Below, piece after piece: positions 43,241-52,512 of a stretch of DNA of 64,000 nucleotides. This stretch comes from Yoonia sp035117555 (GTDB lineage: Bacteria > Pseudomonadota > Alphaproteobacteria > Rhodobacterales > Rhodobacteraceae), in the NCBI RefSeq assembly GCF_035117555.1, contig NZ_JAYKPK010000012.1:1-64000 (forward strand), in the 5' to 3' direction. The notes beneath the pieces were generated by a model. It saw only the letters and a list, made by a program, of their open reading frames with translations, ran no database searches and was not told where the DNA came from. The translations under genes and the position numbers were made by a program. Positions within the stretch are counted from its first letter, which is position 1, and each line of letters starts with the position of its first letter.

Positions 43241-44303
43241 TTTCGGCACCTCTGAATGCGTTATAAATGCGGAAAATCAACAGGATCGAGGATGACACGA
43301 TCAAGATCCGCATGACGTGAAAGGCCGCGACGGTTTCGGCATCAAGGTTCATCACCTTGGCAATCAGTACCATTTCGGTCACGGCTGCAGGCGCCAACGC
43401 AAGAAATGCGGTGGTGAATGGCAGGTCTGACCAGCCGGACATGATCCAAGCACCAAAGACCGCTGCGAGCACCAGTATGCTGGCAATGACGAGTGCCGCC
43501 GCAGTGACCCGCGGCAACGCCGTCAACAGGTTGCGCCGGAACTGACAGCCCAACCAGACACCTAGCAGCACCTGCGCCACCGTGATCAGCCAGCTTGGCA
43601 CGACGAAATTGCCCAAACCCGCAACACCGACGATCATCCCGGCGATGATCGGTCCAACCAGCCAGGGGTTGGGAATGGGTGTCGGGCGCAGCAGCATGGC
43701 CACCAAGGTGGCAAAGGCGAGTGCGATCAGAACCGGCAAAACCGGGCTGAGGCCAACCTCAGCCTGACCGGTGCCGATCCTGCCGGATGCCGCAAGCACG
43801 ACAAAAGGTGTCACGGCCACGACCATTGATACCCGCATCGCATGCACCACTGCGACCGAGGATGAGACCCCACCGAATTTTTGCGCGATGATCGCCATAT
43901 CGGCGACGCCGCCCGCAGCGGTAGCGAAGAACGCCGTGACCGGATCAACTGCCGCCAAGCGGCGGAACAGGAAGGCGGCCAAGGTGGTCACGCAGATCAG
44001 ATAAAGCGTTGCCGCGATCATTTCAGGTAAAAGCGTGCTGAGCGCGACAAGGCTGGCGGCCGTGAACCTGAGCCCGATCGCCAGCCCGACCGTGATCTGC
44101 GCCATTTCGCGCCCGTAAGGCATCAGGGCAAAGGACAGCCCCGACGCCGACATAAGGGCAAAGACAAAGAACGGCCCTAGCATCCATGGCAGGGGTATGC
44201 CAATTCGCGCAGCAACAGCACCCGCGACGCCGCCCGCGGCGTAAACCGGTAGCCGCATAGCAACTGCATTTGCGAAATTACGCGTACCCCCGGTTTCCAT
44301 CAC
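43230..44303 (-). CDS. AbrB-family membrane protein (1)
   Basis: Polytopic inner-membrane protein of the AbrB/ammonia-monooxygenase-like family (PF05145), 357 residues with about ten hydrophobic helices. Two repeat halves are visible, one beginning GIPLPWMLGPFFVFALMS and one with PNPWLVGPIIAGMIVGV. The function is poorly known; a transporter or permeability role is usually proposed. Six bases separate it from the upstream MmgE/PrpD gene. A paralogue closes the island at 51460. Confidence 0.85.
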   Translation of the reverse strand: MMETGGTRNFANAVAMRLPVYAAGGVAGAVAARIGIPLPWMLGPFFVFALMSASGLSFALMPYGREMAQITVGLAIGLRFTAASLVALSTLLPEMIAATLYLICVTTLAAFLFRRLAAVDPVTAFFATAAGGVADMAIIAQKFGGVSSSVAVVHAMRVSMVVAVTPFVVLAASGRIGTGQAEVGLSPVLPVLIALAFATLVAMLLRPTPIPNPWLVGPIIAGMIVGVAGLGNFVVPSWLITVAQVLLGVWLGCQFRRNLLTALPRVTAAALVIASILVLAAVFGAWIMSGWSDLPFTTAFLALAPAAVTEMVLIAKVMNLDAETVAAFHVMRILIVSSSILLIFRIYNAFRGAENGS

Positions 44304-44309
44304 ACTGCC

Positions 44310-45740
44310 TTACGACAGCCGCAGCAAGGCCATCAGGCCATGGATGTCTTTCAGCTTTTCAAGCTCAGCCACCATGGCGACGACTTCGTTGGCCTTGCTG
44401 TGATCCCAGTTTGCGAATTCTGCACATTCCAGGAATTTGCCAGCGACCTCATCATAGCTCATCGGATTGGCCGGGCTGCCCTTGCCAAAATCAGCCATGC
44501 CGCTGATGGTGCGGCTATCGGTCAATTCAATGTCGATATAGGTGGTCATCAGGTGATAGCCCGCTGCCTCTGCACGGTCATCGACGACAAAATCCACCTT
44601 TGCGATCATCTCTTTGACGTCCGGACGCAAGACGACCTCGTCGGTGAACTCTGTCAGACCGGCGCGACCTTCCAGCAGCAAGATTGCCATGCAGAATTCC
44701 ATCGAGAATTTCGCCTGCAGTTCGTTCTGTGGCTGGTGGTGGATCAGGGCATTGGGCATGTTGGAATTGGTGCCGACCCGCACACGGCGCACGTCCTTGG
44801 CAAAGATGTTGTTCTCAGAGATCAGCTGTTTCATCTTGGTCATGCCGGGATGGGTCAGCGACCCCGATGGATGCGGCTTGATCGACACGCCGGGTTCGGC
44901 GAAAGTCCACGGCGCGCCTAGCTTGCCGTCAATTGCGGAGGCGTCATAACCGCCGCCCGCCGCCTTGAAGAACCCGCGTGGCGCTTCCAGAATGTCGCCT
45001 GCTGCGGACCAGCCGTAGCTTGCGAATTGTGCGGCGACCACACCGCTTTCGGAAGACCGGCCCGCATGGAACGGCTTGGTCATGGTGCCAAAGTTTTCAC
45101 GCAAGCCCGCAGACTGGCTGCCTGCAATTGACAAAGCCCGCTTCATCGTGGGCAAGTCCAATCCCATCAGGCGGCCAGCCGCGGATGCGGCTGCAAATGT
45201 CCCGCAGGTCGCTGTAGCATGGAAACCTTCCTGATAATGGCGGGGGTTGATCGCTTCGGCGATCTTGCATTCAACCTCTACCCCCAGATGGTAGGCCAAC
45301 ATGATGTCGGCACCCGATGCATTCAGCGTTTCGCCCATGGCGAGTGCAGCCGGTAACGCGGGTGCGGTCGGATGTGTCAGCAGACCGTAAACACGGTCTT
45401 TCGCGACAGCCAGTTGTGTATCGTCATAATCGTCCGCGTGAATACCGACGCCGTTGCAAAAAGCGGCGAATCGCGCGGGGACCTTCAGGTTTGACCCGAT
45501 GATTGTCGCGGCGCCTGCCGGCGTTGATAGATCCGAGACATGGCGTCTGACCAGTTCCCCTGATTTGGCGACCGAACCTGACAAAGCCAAGCCAAACCCA
45601 TCAAGGATGGATTTTTTGCCGTTTGCGACAACAATCTCAGGCAGGTCAGTCGACTTAGTCGCCAGAACGAACTGCGCAATTTCCTCGCTCAGACCCGCCG
45701 CTTCGCTGGCGCCTGCCGCGCCTCTGTCTTCAATCGTCAT
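44310..45740 (-). CDS. MmgE/PrpD family protein (2)
   Basis: Second family member, 476 residues, first gene of the minus-strand operon. Motifs: GIHADDYDDTQ, HPTAPALPAALAMGE, FHATATCGTFAAASAAGRLMGLD, MTKPFHAGRSSESGVVAAQFA and KPHPSGSLTHPGM. The start at 45740 is supported by AAAGGAG six bases upstream. It differs enough from the first copy that the two probably act on different stereoisomers or substrates. Confidence 0.92.
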   Translation of the reverse strand: MTIEDRGAAGASEAAGLSEEIAQFVLATKSTDLPEIVVANGKKSILDGFGLALSGSVAKSGELVRRHVSDLSTPAGAATIIGSNLKVPARFAAFCNGVGIHADDYDDTQLAVAKDRVYGLLTHPTAPALPAALAMGETLNASGADIMLAYHLGVEVECKIAEAINPRHYQEGFHATATCGTFAAASAAGRLMGLDLPTMKRALSIAGSQSAGLRENFGTMTKPFHAGRSSESGVVAAQFASYGWSAAGDILEAPRGFFKAAGGGYDASAIDGKLGAPWTFAEPGVSIKPHPSGSLTHPGMTKMKQLISENNIFAKDVRRVRVGTNSNMPNALIHHQPQNELQAKFSMEFCMAILLLEGRAGLTEFTDEVVLRPDVKEMIAKVDFVVDDRAEAAGYHLMTTYIDIELTDSRTISGMADFGKGSPANPMSYDEVAGKFLECAEFANWDHSKANEVVAMVAELEKLKDIHGLMALLRLS

Positions 45741-46135
45741 CCATGTCTCCTTTGTCATTCTGCGTGTTCTATCTACAATCACAGGTCTGATTGTCTTTTT
45801 ATATCGTACTACAATAAAGACTTTATGTGCGAGTACTGTCAACACAAGACATGCGGCACGCTGGGTCCGCCGCGAGTCTGTTGTTGACGGCAATAACTAT
45901 AAATACTCTGTATTTTGACAATTTTAGCTGAAAATGAGAGGTATGAAGTCATAATTTTCGCCCTGCAAGCCTAGGTGTGAGCATATACTTTAGGATAGGA
46001 ATATTGATAAAGTAGCAAATATTGTTGACAAAGTGTCACTGGTGCATGACCGTGGGTTTGCGATGATCTGGAACGCATCTGTTACGCAGACGCGCTCCGG
46101 CATGTCCGACAAACCAGTTTGAGGAGGAAACTGAC
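45741..46135. other. divergent control region of the catabolic island
   Basis: About 395 AT-rich bases between the minus-strand MmgE/PrpD operon and the plus-strand tctC operon. It contains a TGT-N2-ACA element near 45837 and the stronger operator candidate at 46021. Short open frames are not convincing. Both operon promoters should lie here. Confidence 0.6.
46021..46032. promoter_or_regulatory. candidate GntR/FCD operator 3
   Basis: ATTGTTGACAAA, nearly the same repeat as operator 1, inside the identical 14-base string AATATTGTTGACAA (46018-46031). It is 104 bases before tctC. Confidence 0.55.
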
Positions 46136-47137
46136 ATGAAATCCAATTTTTCACGGCGACGTCTGTTGCAGGTCGCCTCGGGTGGCGTTGCAGCGGCAGC
46201 GCTCACTTCGCCGGCGATCCTGCGCGCGCAAGGTGCGTTCCCAAACCGTCCGATCAATGTGGTGGTACCGTTTGACACCGGCGGCTATAACGACCGCCTG
46301 GCCCGTGCGTTCGCACCGTTCTTGCAAGCTGAGCTTGGTCAGCCGTTGACGATCATCAACCGTGGTGGTGCTGGCGCGCTGCTGGGGCATTTGTTCTTCA
46401 TGCAGCAGCCTGTCGATGGCTACACGATCCTGTGTACCTCTGCTGCGCCATATCTGCCTCTCAACATCCTGACGCAGGATGCCGACTTTGCGGTTGATGA
46501 CTTCCATATGGTGAACCTGCCGTCGCAGGACTACACCTTGCTTGCGACAGCTGCGGATTCTGATCTTGAAACGATCGATGATGTGATCGCGCGCTTGCAG
46601 GAAAGTCCAGCTGACGTGTCGATCGGTATTCAGGCGGCATCAGCCGATCTCGTGAACCTGAGCATTCTGTGCGATACCAACGACATCGCCTTCGATGAAC
46701 TGCGCCTTGTCACATATGATGGTGGCGGGCCTGCGCGGAACGCTGTTGCAGGCGGGGTCGTCGATATCGGTCTGGTCGGCGGGGAAGGCTTCTTGCCGTT
46801 GCGTGAACAGGTGCGCCCATTGCTGACATTTGACACCCGTCAGCGTGATGATTGGGAGGGTGCGATTGTCACCGACGTCATGGGAGATGATCCCGCTTTC
46901 GTCGTCGGGTCACAGCGCGGTTGGGGTATGCACGCAGCCCTGCAAGAGGCGGATCCAGAAGCCTTCCAGATCCTGTCCGATGCGATCGAAGCCGCTTCAA
47001 AGAACCCCGAAGCGATCGAGGCGTTGACGACGCAGCAGCTTGCGACTGATTGGTATGGGCCTGAAGAATCCAACCGGATGCTCGCATCCACATCCGAGGT
47101 GATGGAACAATATCTGCACCTGTTGCAAGGGTCTTAA
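46136..47137 (+). CDS. tctC: TctC-type solute-binding protein of a tripartite tricarboxylate transporter
   Basis: Periplasmic receptor of the TTT family, 333 residues. The N-terminus KSNFSRRRLLQVASGGVAAAAL carries a twin-arginine motif, so export by Tat is likely. The binding-loop region reads VVPFDTGGYNDRLARAF, and QPLTIINRGGAGALLGHLFF is the conserved second loop. A GAGGAAA site lies upstream. Ligands of this family are carboxylates such as citrate, tartrate or adipate. Confidence 0.93.
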   Translation: MKSNFSRRRLLQVASGGVAAAALTSPAILRAQGAFPNRPINVVVPFDTGGYNDRLARAFAPFLQAELGQPLTIINRGGAGALLGHLFFMQQPVDGYTILCTSAAPYLPLNILTQDADFAVDDFHMVNLPSQDYTLLATAADSDLETIDDVIARLQESPADVSIGIQAASADLVNLSILCDTNDIAFDELRLVTYDGGGPARNAVAGGVVDIGLVGGEGFLPLREQVRPLLTFDTRQRDDWEGAIVTDVMGDDPAFVVGSQRGWGMHAALQEADPEAFQILSDAIEAASKNPEAIEALTTQQLATDWYGPEESNRMLASTSEVMEQYLHLLQGS

Positions 47138-47200
47138 ACCCGACACGCTTCACGCTCGCCCATGGTCTTGGGCGAGCCACCATATCGGGGAAAATAAGTC

Positions 47201-47668
47201 ATGTCGATTTTACCAAACCGTAGAGTGGTCTGGGGTCATCTTGCGCTTGTGACGGTCATTGTAGGGATCACGATCGCTTACATTTTTGATGCGCGTGGTG
47301 TGTCCACCCGGGCCACGAACCTATTGCTGATCCAGCCTTTGGCTGTCTTGATTGTCATTCTGGCAGCTTTTGTTTTGCCGGGCATTTTCCCACCCGTGAC
47401 AAGCGACGAAGCAAAAATGCATGACGGTGAAACCCGCATGGATCTGGCAAGGGCTTTGGGAATAATCGTAGCCTTGGGCGTGCTCGCTTTCACTCTTGAA
47501 CGTATCGGTTTTGATATCGCCACCTTCGGGTTCATGGTGGTGACATTGGCGATCTGCGGCGAACGCCGCTGGTGGGTCAATCTGGGGTTCAGCGCGATTT
47601 TCACCGTGGCGCTGATCTATGGCTATGGCGCCATCACCCCGTTCCCCTTTCCTCTAACCGTTTTGTGA
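47201..47668 (+). CDS. tctB: TctB-type small membrane subunit
   Basis: Small integral-membrane subunit of the TTT transporter, 155 residues with four hydrophobic segments (LVTVIVGITIAYIF, LLIQPLAVLIVILAAFVLPGI, ALGIIVALGVLAFTL, ISAIFTVALIYGYGA-type). Sequence conservation in TctB is low, so the assignment rests on size, topology and position between tctC and tctA. Confidence 0.88.
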   Translation: MSILPNRRVVWGHLALVTVIVGITIAYIFDARGVSTRATNLLLIQPLAVLIVILAAFVLPGIFPPVTSDEAKMHDGETRMDLARALGIIVALGVLAFTLERIGFDIATFGFMVVTLAICGERRWWVNLGFSAIFTVALIYGYGAITPFPFPLTVL

Positions 47669-47674
47669 GGCCAG

Positions 47675-49192
47675 ATGATCGAGCTTGACGCCGTCGCCGG
47701 CGCTTTTGAACTTTTGACGTCGGATGCCAGTGCTTGGCTTCTGCTGATACCTGGTCTTTTGGTGGGGCTTGTCTTTGGCGCAATGCCGGGCATTTCGATC
47801 ACCATGGCGATGGCCTTTGCGCTGCCGGCCACGCTTTACATGGATTTCCTGCCAGCGATCATTTTTCTGACCGCGATCTACACAGGCGCCGGTTTCGGCG
47901 GATCGGTGCCTGCGGTCTTGATGAATATTCCAGGCACGTCATCAGCTTTGGCCACAACCTTTGACGGCTATCCGATGGCGCGCGCCGGGCGTCATAATGA
48001 GGCACTTGGCGTGGCGCTGGCCTCCTCTGTCTTGGGGTGTCTTGGGTCCTATCTTGTATTATTTGTCGTTATCGGACCCGTTGCCGGCCTGGTGTTAAAA
48101 TTGGGCCCGCTGGAGATGTTCGCCGTCGCGGTCTGGGGCATGCTGCTGCTTGGCTCACTCGCCGGGACATATATGGCGCGGGGACTGCTGGCTGGGGCCT
48201 TTGGGGTGCTGCTGGGCACAATCGGGTTCAACTCTGCCGGGTTTGTCCGTGGCACGATGGGGGTGCCGTGGCTGTTGGACGGTGTACCGCAGATCCCTGC
48301 GATGATGGGTTTGCTGGCCGCAAGCCAATTGATCGCCTTGGTCAATACAACATATATCATTTCGGATGAGAGCGCGCGAAAGATCAGCTTTAGCAAAACG
48401 CTAGCTGGCCTCAGACTGGCACTGCAATATCCCAAAATCATTCTGCGCGGCTCTGCAATCGGTGTCATCATCGGGTCAATCCCCGGTGTGGGTTCGTCGA
48501 TCTCGAACCTTCTGTCCTATTCGGAAACACGGCGCAATTCAGATGACCCGGACTCGTTCGGGCAAGGAAATCCGCAAGGGGTTATCGCAGCAGAAGCTGC
48601 CAATTCATCCTCTGAAGGGGGGGCTATGGGCACGATGCTGGCGCTGGGTATTCCCGGCGGCGGCGCAACCGCCATCCTGCTGGCAGCTTTTGCGATGCAC
48701 AACATCGTCGGCGGCCCCAGTTTCATCGCCAACAACAAAGACATCGTATATGCGCTGATCTTTTCGAACTTTGCGCAAGCTATCCTGCTGTTGTTTGTTG
48801 GTCTCGGCTTTGTCTATTTTGCCAGCTACATCGTACGGGTGCCGTTGCGGTTCCTGATCCCCAGCGTGCTTGTCGTTTCAAACTTCGGGGCCTATGCGAT
48901 CGAGGGCAGCGCCGCTGGCCCGATCACGCTGTGGATCTTTGCGATCCTTGGCTGGGCGATGGCGCGCTATGGTTATCCGGTCGCTGCTGCTGTCGTGGGC
49001 TTGTTGCTGGGCAGCTTGCTGGAAAGCAACCTATTGCGCACCTACCAGATCAGCGGTGGTGATTACCTGACCTATGCCGCCGAACGCCCCGCAGCATTGG
49101 TCGTGTTCGGCTTGATGATCCTGTCTATCGCCCTGCAATCCATCTCAAAACGGCGCCGTGCCCGAAAGCTGGCCGAGGCTGTGCGGAAATAA
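47675..49192 (+). CDS. tctA: TctA-type large membrane subunit
   Basis: Large permease of the TTT transporter, 505 residues with about a dozen membrane helices. PGISITMAMAFALPATLYMDFLPAIIFLTAIYTGAGFGGSVPAVLMNIPGT-type sequence near the N-terminus is the family signature (quoted here only as PGISITMAMAF and GGSVPAVLMNIPGT). ALGIPGGGATAILLAAF is the equivalent loop in the second half. Six bases follow tctB. Confidence 0.95.
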   Translation: MIELDAVAGAFELLTSDASAWLLLIPGLLVGLVFGAMPGISITMAMAFALPATLYMDFLPAIIFLTAIYTGAGFGGSVPAVLMNIPGTSSALATTFDGYPMARAGRHNEALGVALASSVLGCLGSYLVLFVVIGPVAGLVLKLGPLEMFAVAVWGMLLLGSLAGTYMARGLLAGAFGVLLGTIGFNSAGFVRGTMGVPWLLDGVPQIPAMMGLLAASQLIALVNTTYIISDESARKISFSKTLAGLRLALQYPKIILRGSAIGVIIGSIPGVGSSISNLLSYSETRRNSDDPDSFGQGNPQGVIAAEAANSSSEGGAMGTMLALGIPGGGATAILLAAFAMHNIVGGPSFIANNKDIVYALIFSNFAQAILLLFVGLGFVYFASYIVRVPLRFLIPSVLVVSNFGAYAIEGSAAGPITLWIFAILGWAMARYGYPVAAAVVGLLLGSLLESNLLRTYQISGGDYLTYAAERPAALVVFGLMILSIALQSISKRRRARKLAEAVRK

Positions 49193-49235
49193 TCCTGCGG
49201 CGTCCGGCGCTGCGAAAACAGAAGAAAGAAATGCC

Positions 49236-50276
49236 ATGCTGTCACAAACTGACAATCGCCCGGTGATTGCCTTGATCCCCGGTGATCCGACCGGCATCGG
49301 GCCAGAACAAACGGCACGTATTCTGTCCCATGCAAAGACCCGACAAATCGCGCGGATTATTTTGGTCGGCGATCTGCGGGTGATAAAGCTGGGAATGCAA
49401 CAGGCCGGTGTCGATCTGGCGATCAAGGTGATCACTGACCCGACACAGGCGGATTTCGATGCAGAGGCCATCCCGATGCTGGATTTAGGCAATATAGACC
49501 CTAGCATGCTGACACTGGGTGCACCTGACCCCGCAATTGGCCGCTGCGTCGGGCAGACCCTGTCGGCAGCAGTCGATCTGGCAAAGCAAGGCCATGTGCA
49601 AGGCATCTGCTTTGCGCCACTACACAAAAAGGCGATGTATGACGGCGGCTGGAAGTTCGCGGATGAACACCAGCTTTTTGCCAATCTAATGGATCATAAA
49701 GGGCCGTTCCGTGAAATGAATGTTCTCGAAGGTCAATGGATGAGCAGGGTCACATCGCATGTATCGCTGCGCGGAGCTTTGGAAGAGATTACCTACAACA
49801 ATATCTGCTCGACGCTGCAACTGACTGATCGTGTCCTGCGCAACGCCGGTATCGAAAACCCCCGCATCGCGGTGGCCGCGCTGAACCCACATGGCGGGGA
49901 AGGCGGCTTGTTCGGGGACGAAGAAATCAAGATCATTGCACCGGCAGTGCGTGATATGGCCGCCCAAGGCATCAATTGCAAAGGGCCGTTTCCGTCCGAT
50001 ACGGTCTATCTGAAGGCCTTTGCCGGGGAATATGACAGCGTGCTGGCGATGTACCACGATCAGGGACAGATCGCGACCAAATTGCGTGGCTTTAATAAAG
50101 GCGTCACTGTGACGACGGGCCTTGCCGCCGTTTTCACGACCCCCGCGCATGGCACCGCCTATGACATCGTGGGCCAAGGAATCGCTGACACCGGTGCATT
50201 TGAAAATGCACTGGCGCTTGCCGTAAAACTTGCCAAAACACAAAGTGCGCAAGAGACGAGAGGACCAGTGGCATGA
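49236..50276 (+). CDS. PdxA-family 4-phospho-hydroxyacid dehydrogenase (PdxA2-like)
   Basis: NAD-dependent, metal-requiring dehydrogenase of 346 residues related to 4-hydroxythreonine-4-phosphate dehydrogenase. The three metal-binding histidines are in FADEHQLFA, ALNPHGGEGG and MYHDQGQI; GDPTGIGPE is the N-terminal motif. The context is catabolic, so it is more likely a PdxA2 type acting on threonate- or erythronate-like phosphates than a vitamin B6 gene. The usual DUF1537 kinase partner is absent here. It overlaps the next gene (ATGA). Confidence 0.88.
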   Translation: MLSQTDNRPVIALIPGDPTGIGPEQTARILSHAKTRQIARIILVGDLRVIKLGMQQAGVDLAIKVITDPTQADFDAEAIPMLDLGNIDPSMLTLGAPDPAIGRCVGQTLSAAVDLAKQGHVQGICFAPLHKKAMYDGGWKFADEHQLFANLMDHKGPFREMNVLEGQWMSRVTSHVSLRGALEEITYNNICSTLQLTDRVLRNAGIENPRIAVAALNPHGGEGGLFGDEEIKIIAPAVRDMAAQGINCKGPFPSDTVYLKAFAGEYDSVLAMYHDQGQIATKLRGFNKGVTVTTGLAAVFTTPAHGTAYDIVGQGIADTGAFENALALAVKLAKTQSAQETRGPVA

Positions 50277-51340
50277 GCAACAAATATCGTATCGCAGTGA
50301 TCGCCGGTGACGGCATCGGCACCGAAGTGATGCCGGAGGGTATTCGCGTGCTGGAAGCAGCGGCGAAACGCTACAAACTCGACCTGCATTTCGATCACTT
50401 CGATTTTTCGTCCTGCGATTATTACGAAAAACATGGCAAAATGCTGCCTGACGATTGGAAAACTCAGATCGGCGGGCATGACGCGATCTTTTTCGGTGCC
50501 GTGGGCATGCCCGATCAGGTGCCTGACCATATCTCGCTTTGGGGGTCGCTGCTGCAATTTCGACGCGAGTTTGATCAATATGTCAGCCTGCGACCCGCAA
50601 GGCTGATGCCGGGGGTAAAGTCCCCATTGGCCGGGCGGGGACCGGGCGATATTGATATGATGATCGTGCGCGAAAATACCGAAGGCGAATATTCGTCGAT
50701 TGGTGGCAAGATGTTTCCCGGCACCGACCGCGAAATCGTGATGCAGGAAACCGTCATGACGCGTGTCGGCGTTGACCGCATTCTGCGTTACGCTTTCGAG
50801 CTGGCGCAAAAGCGAAGTGGCAAGCTGACATCCGCAACCAAGTCGAACGGCATTTCCATCACTATGCCATATTGGGACGAACGTGTGGTCGAGATCGCCA
50901 AGGATTATGCCGATGTCAGCGTCGACAAATATCACATCGATATTCTGACGGCTTTGTTCGTGCTGCGACCCAATACGTTTGACGTCGTCGTCGCCTCGAA
51001 TCTTTTTGGCGATATCCTGTCCGACCTTGGCCCAGCCTGTACTGGTACTATCGGGATCGCCCCCTCGGGGAACATCAATCCTGAACGGCTTTTCCCATCG
51101 CTTTTCGAACCTGTGCATGGCTCGGCACCGGACATTGCGGGTCAGGGGATCGCAAATCCCATCGGACAGATATGGGCAGCATCGATGATGCTGGATCATT
51201 TAGGACAGCCAGAGGCTGCGGCAGGCATTGTGTCAGCGATCGAGAAGGTACTTTCGGAACCCGATCTTCGGACACGCGACCTTGGTGGTACGGCTAATAC
51301 GAAAACCTGCGGTACGGCCGTGGCAGATGCGCTCGTATAA
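50273..51340 (+). CDS. ttuC: tartrate dehydrogenase/decarboxylase family protein (2)
   Basis: Third beta-decarboxylating dehydrogenase of the island, 355 residues, strongly similar in layout to the one at 37789: GDGIGTEVMPEGIRVLE, GAVGMPDQVPDHISLWGSLLQFRREFDQYVSLRP, Tyr in RENTEGEYSSIGG, Lys in ATKSNG and the Asps in LFGDILSDLG. It differs in the specificity region (LWGSLLQFRREF against LWGLRLPICQGF), so the substrate probably differs. Translation is coupled to the PdxA-type gene. Confidence 0.9.
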   Translation: MSNKYRIAVIAGDGIGTEVMPEGIRVLEAAAKRYKLDLHFDHFDFSSCDYYEKHGKMLPDDWKTQIGGHDAIFFGAVGMPDQVPDHISLWGSLLQFRREFDQYVSLRPARLMPGVKSPLAGRGPGDIDMMIVRENTEGEYSSIGGKMFPGTDREIVMQETVMTRVGVDRILRYAFELAQKRSGKLTSATKSNGISITMPYWDERVVEIAKDYADVSVDKYHIDILTALFVLRPNTFDVVVASNLFGDILSDLGPACTGTIGIAPSGNINPERLFPSLFEPVHGSAPDIAGQGIANPIGQIWAASMMLDHLGQPEAAAGIVSAIEKVLSEPDLRTRDLGGTANTKTCGTAVADALV

Positions 51341-51459
51341 AACCTATCGTCGGATCTGCGTAACTACTCCTGAGCCAATCTGATAGAGTCTTTAGAGACA
51401 GGTGAGGCTATCGATCACAGACAAAATAGAGGTCTGTCGCGACCAAAGGGGTCTTCACC

Positions 51460-52512
51460 GTGGGCCAAACCATTCGAGGCGTAGAGTGGCGCAGCTTTGC
51501 GATAACTGCGGCTATCGCAGTAACGTTTGGCGCGGTGGCCTGGGTTAGCGGGTTGCCGGTCCCTTGGTTATTGGGCGCACTTTTTGGCACAGCGACCTTT
51601 ACACTGGGTGGGGTAAGGTTGGCCGTCCCGCCGTCGTTGAAAACGTCTGCACATGCCTGCATCGGCCTGATACTTGGTGCATCGATCGAGCCAGAAACCT
51701 TTGCAAGAGCGTCGCAATGGCCGCTGACTTTGCTCGTTTTATCTGTTGGCATGATTTTGGTCACGACTGCGACCGCGTTTTACTACATCCGCGTGGCGGG
51801 ATTTGACAGGCTGACCGCCACAGCTGCATCACTGACGGGTGGGTTGACCAACATTGTTGCAATAGCAATCCAACTCGGTGCAAACCCGCCCGGCACGGTC
51901 ATTGGCCAGTTGTTCCGACTGACGTCAGTGGTCGTCCTTTTGCCGCTGATCTATACAGGCTGGCTTGGTACGTCTGCAAACGTGCCTGTGGTCGAAGCAA
52001 CACGCGCAGTTGCGGCGTATAATTTATGGATTCTGCCGTTGGCTTGGCCGGCCTATGTGCTGGCGCAAAAGTTGCGTTTGCCGGTTCCCGACATGATGGG
52101 TCCATTGCTGGTCTCAACAGGATTCGCCGTGATGGGTTACGGTCTCGTGTTGCCAGAATGCCTGTTTGCTATGGTTTTTATCGTCGTCGGCGCATCAATC
52201 GGCACGCGATTTTATGGGCTGGAGTCGCTGACACTGATCAGGATCGGGGGGCATAGTGCCGTTGCCACACTTATCCTTTTGCTAAGCTCGGCAGCGCTGG
52301 CTTATCCCTTCAGTCTTGTTGCTGGGGTGCCGTTTCATGTTGCCTTACTGGCTGTAGCACCCGGTGGCGTGGCTGAGATCGCCATCCTCGCGACCATCCT
52401 TGGTGTTGATCCAGTCTTTGTTACTTTTCATCAAGTTTTTCGGAACATTGTTCTGAATGCAATGGCACCTTTTGTGCTGACCCGGTTGAAGGGAAAAAAA
52501 CAGTTTGGTTGA
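51460..52512 (+). CDS. AbrB-family membrane protein (2)
   Basis: Second PF05145 protein, 350 residues, start GTG at 51460. It has the same two-repeat topology as the first copy: LPVPWLLGALFGTATFTLGG, TAAASLTGGLTNIVAIAIQLG, LPVPDMMGPLLVSTGFAVMGYG and APGGVAEIAILATILGVDPVFVTFHQVFRNI. It ends the plus-strand branch of the island. Having one copy in each divergent operon suggests a linked uptake or efflux role for the island's substrate. Confidence 0.85.
   Translation: MGQTIRGVEWRSFAITAAIAVTFGAVAWVSGLPVPWLLGALFGTATFTLGGVRLAVPPSLKTSAHACIGLILGASIEPETFARASQWPLTLLVLSVGMILVTTATAFYYIRVAGFDRLTATAASLTGGLTNIVAIAIQLGANPPGTVIGQLFRLTSVVVLLPLIYTGWLGTSANVPVVEATRAVAAYNLWILPLAWPAYVLAQKLRLPVPDMMGPLLVSTGFAVMGYGLVLPECLFAMVFIVVGASIGTRFYGLESLTLIRIGGHSAVATLILLLSSAALAYPFSLVAGVPFHVALLAVAPGGVAEIAILATILGVDPVFVTFHQVFRNIVLNAMAPFVLTRLKGKKQFG

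Noticed and set aside
49236..50276. Biosynthetic pdxA (vitamin B6)
   Set aside because: Placed inside a carboxylate catabolic operon and coupled to a tartrate-dehydrogenase-like gene, so a PdxA2-type catabolic role is more plausible.
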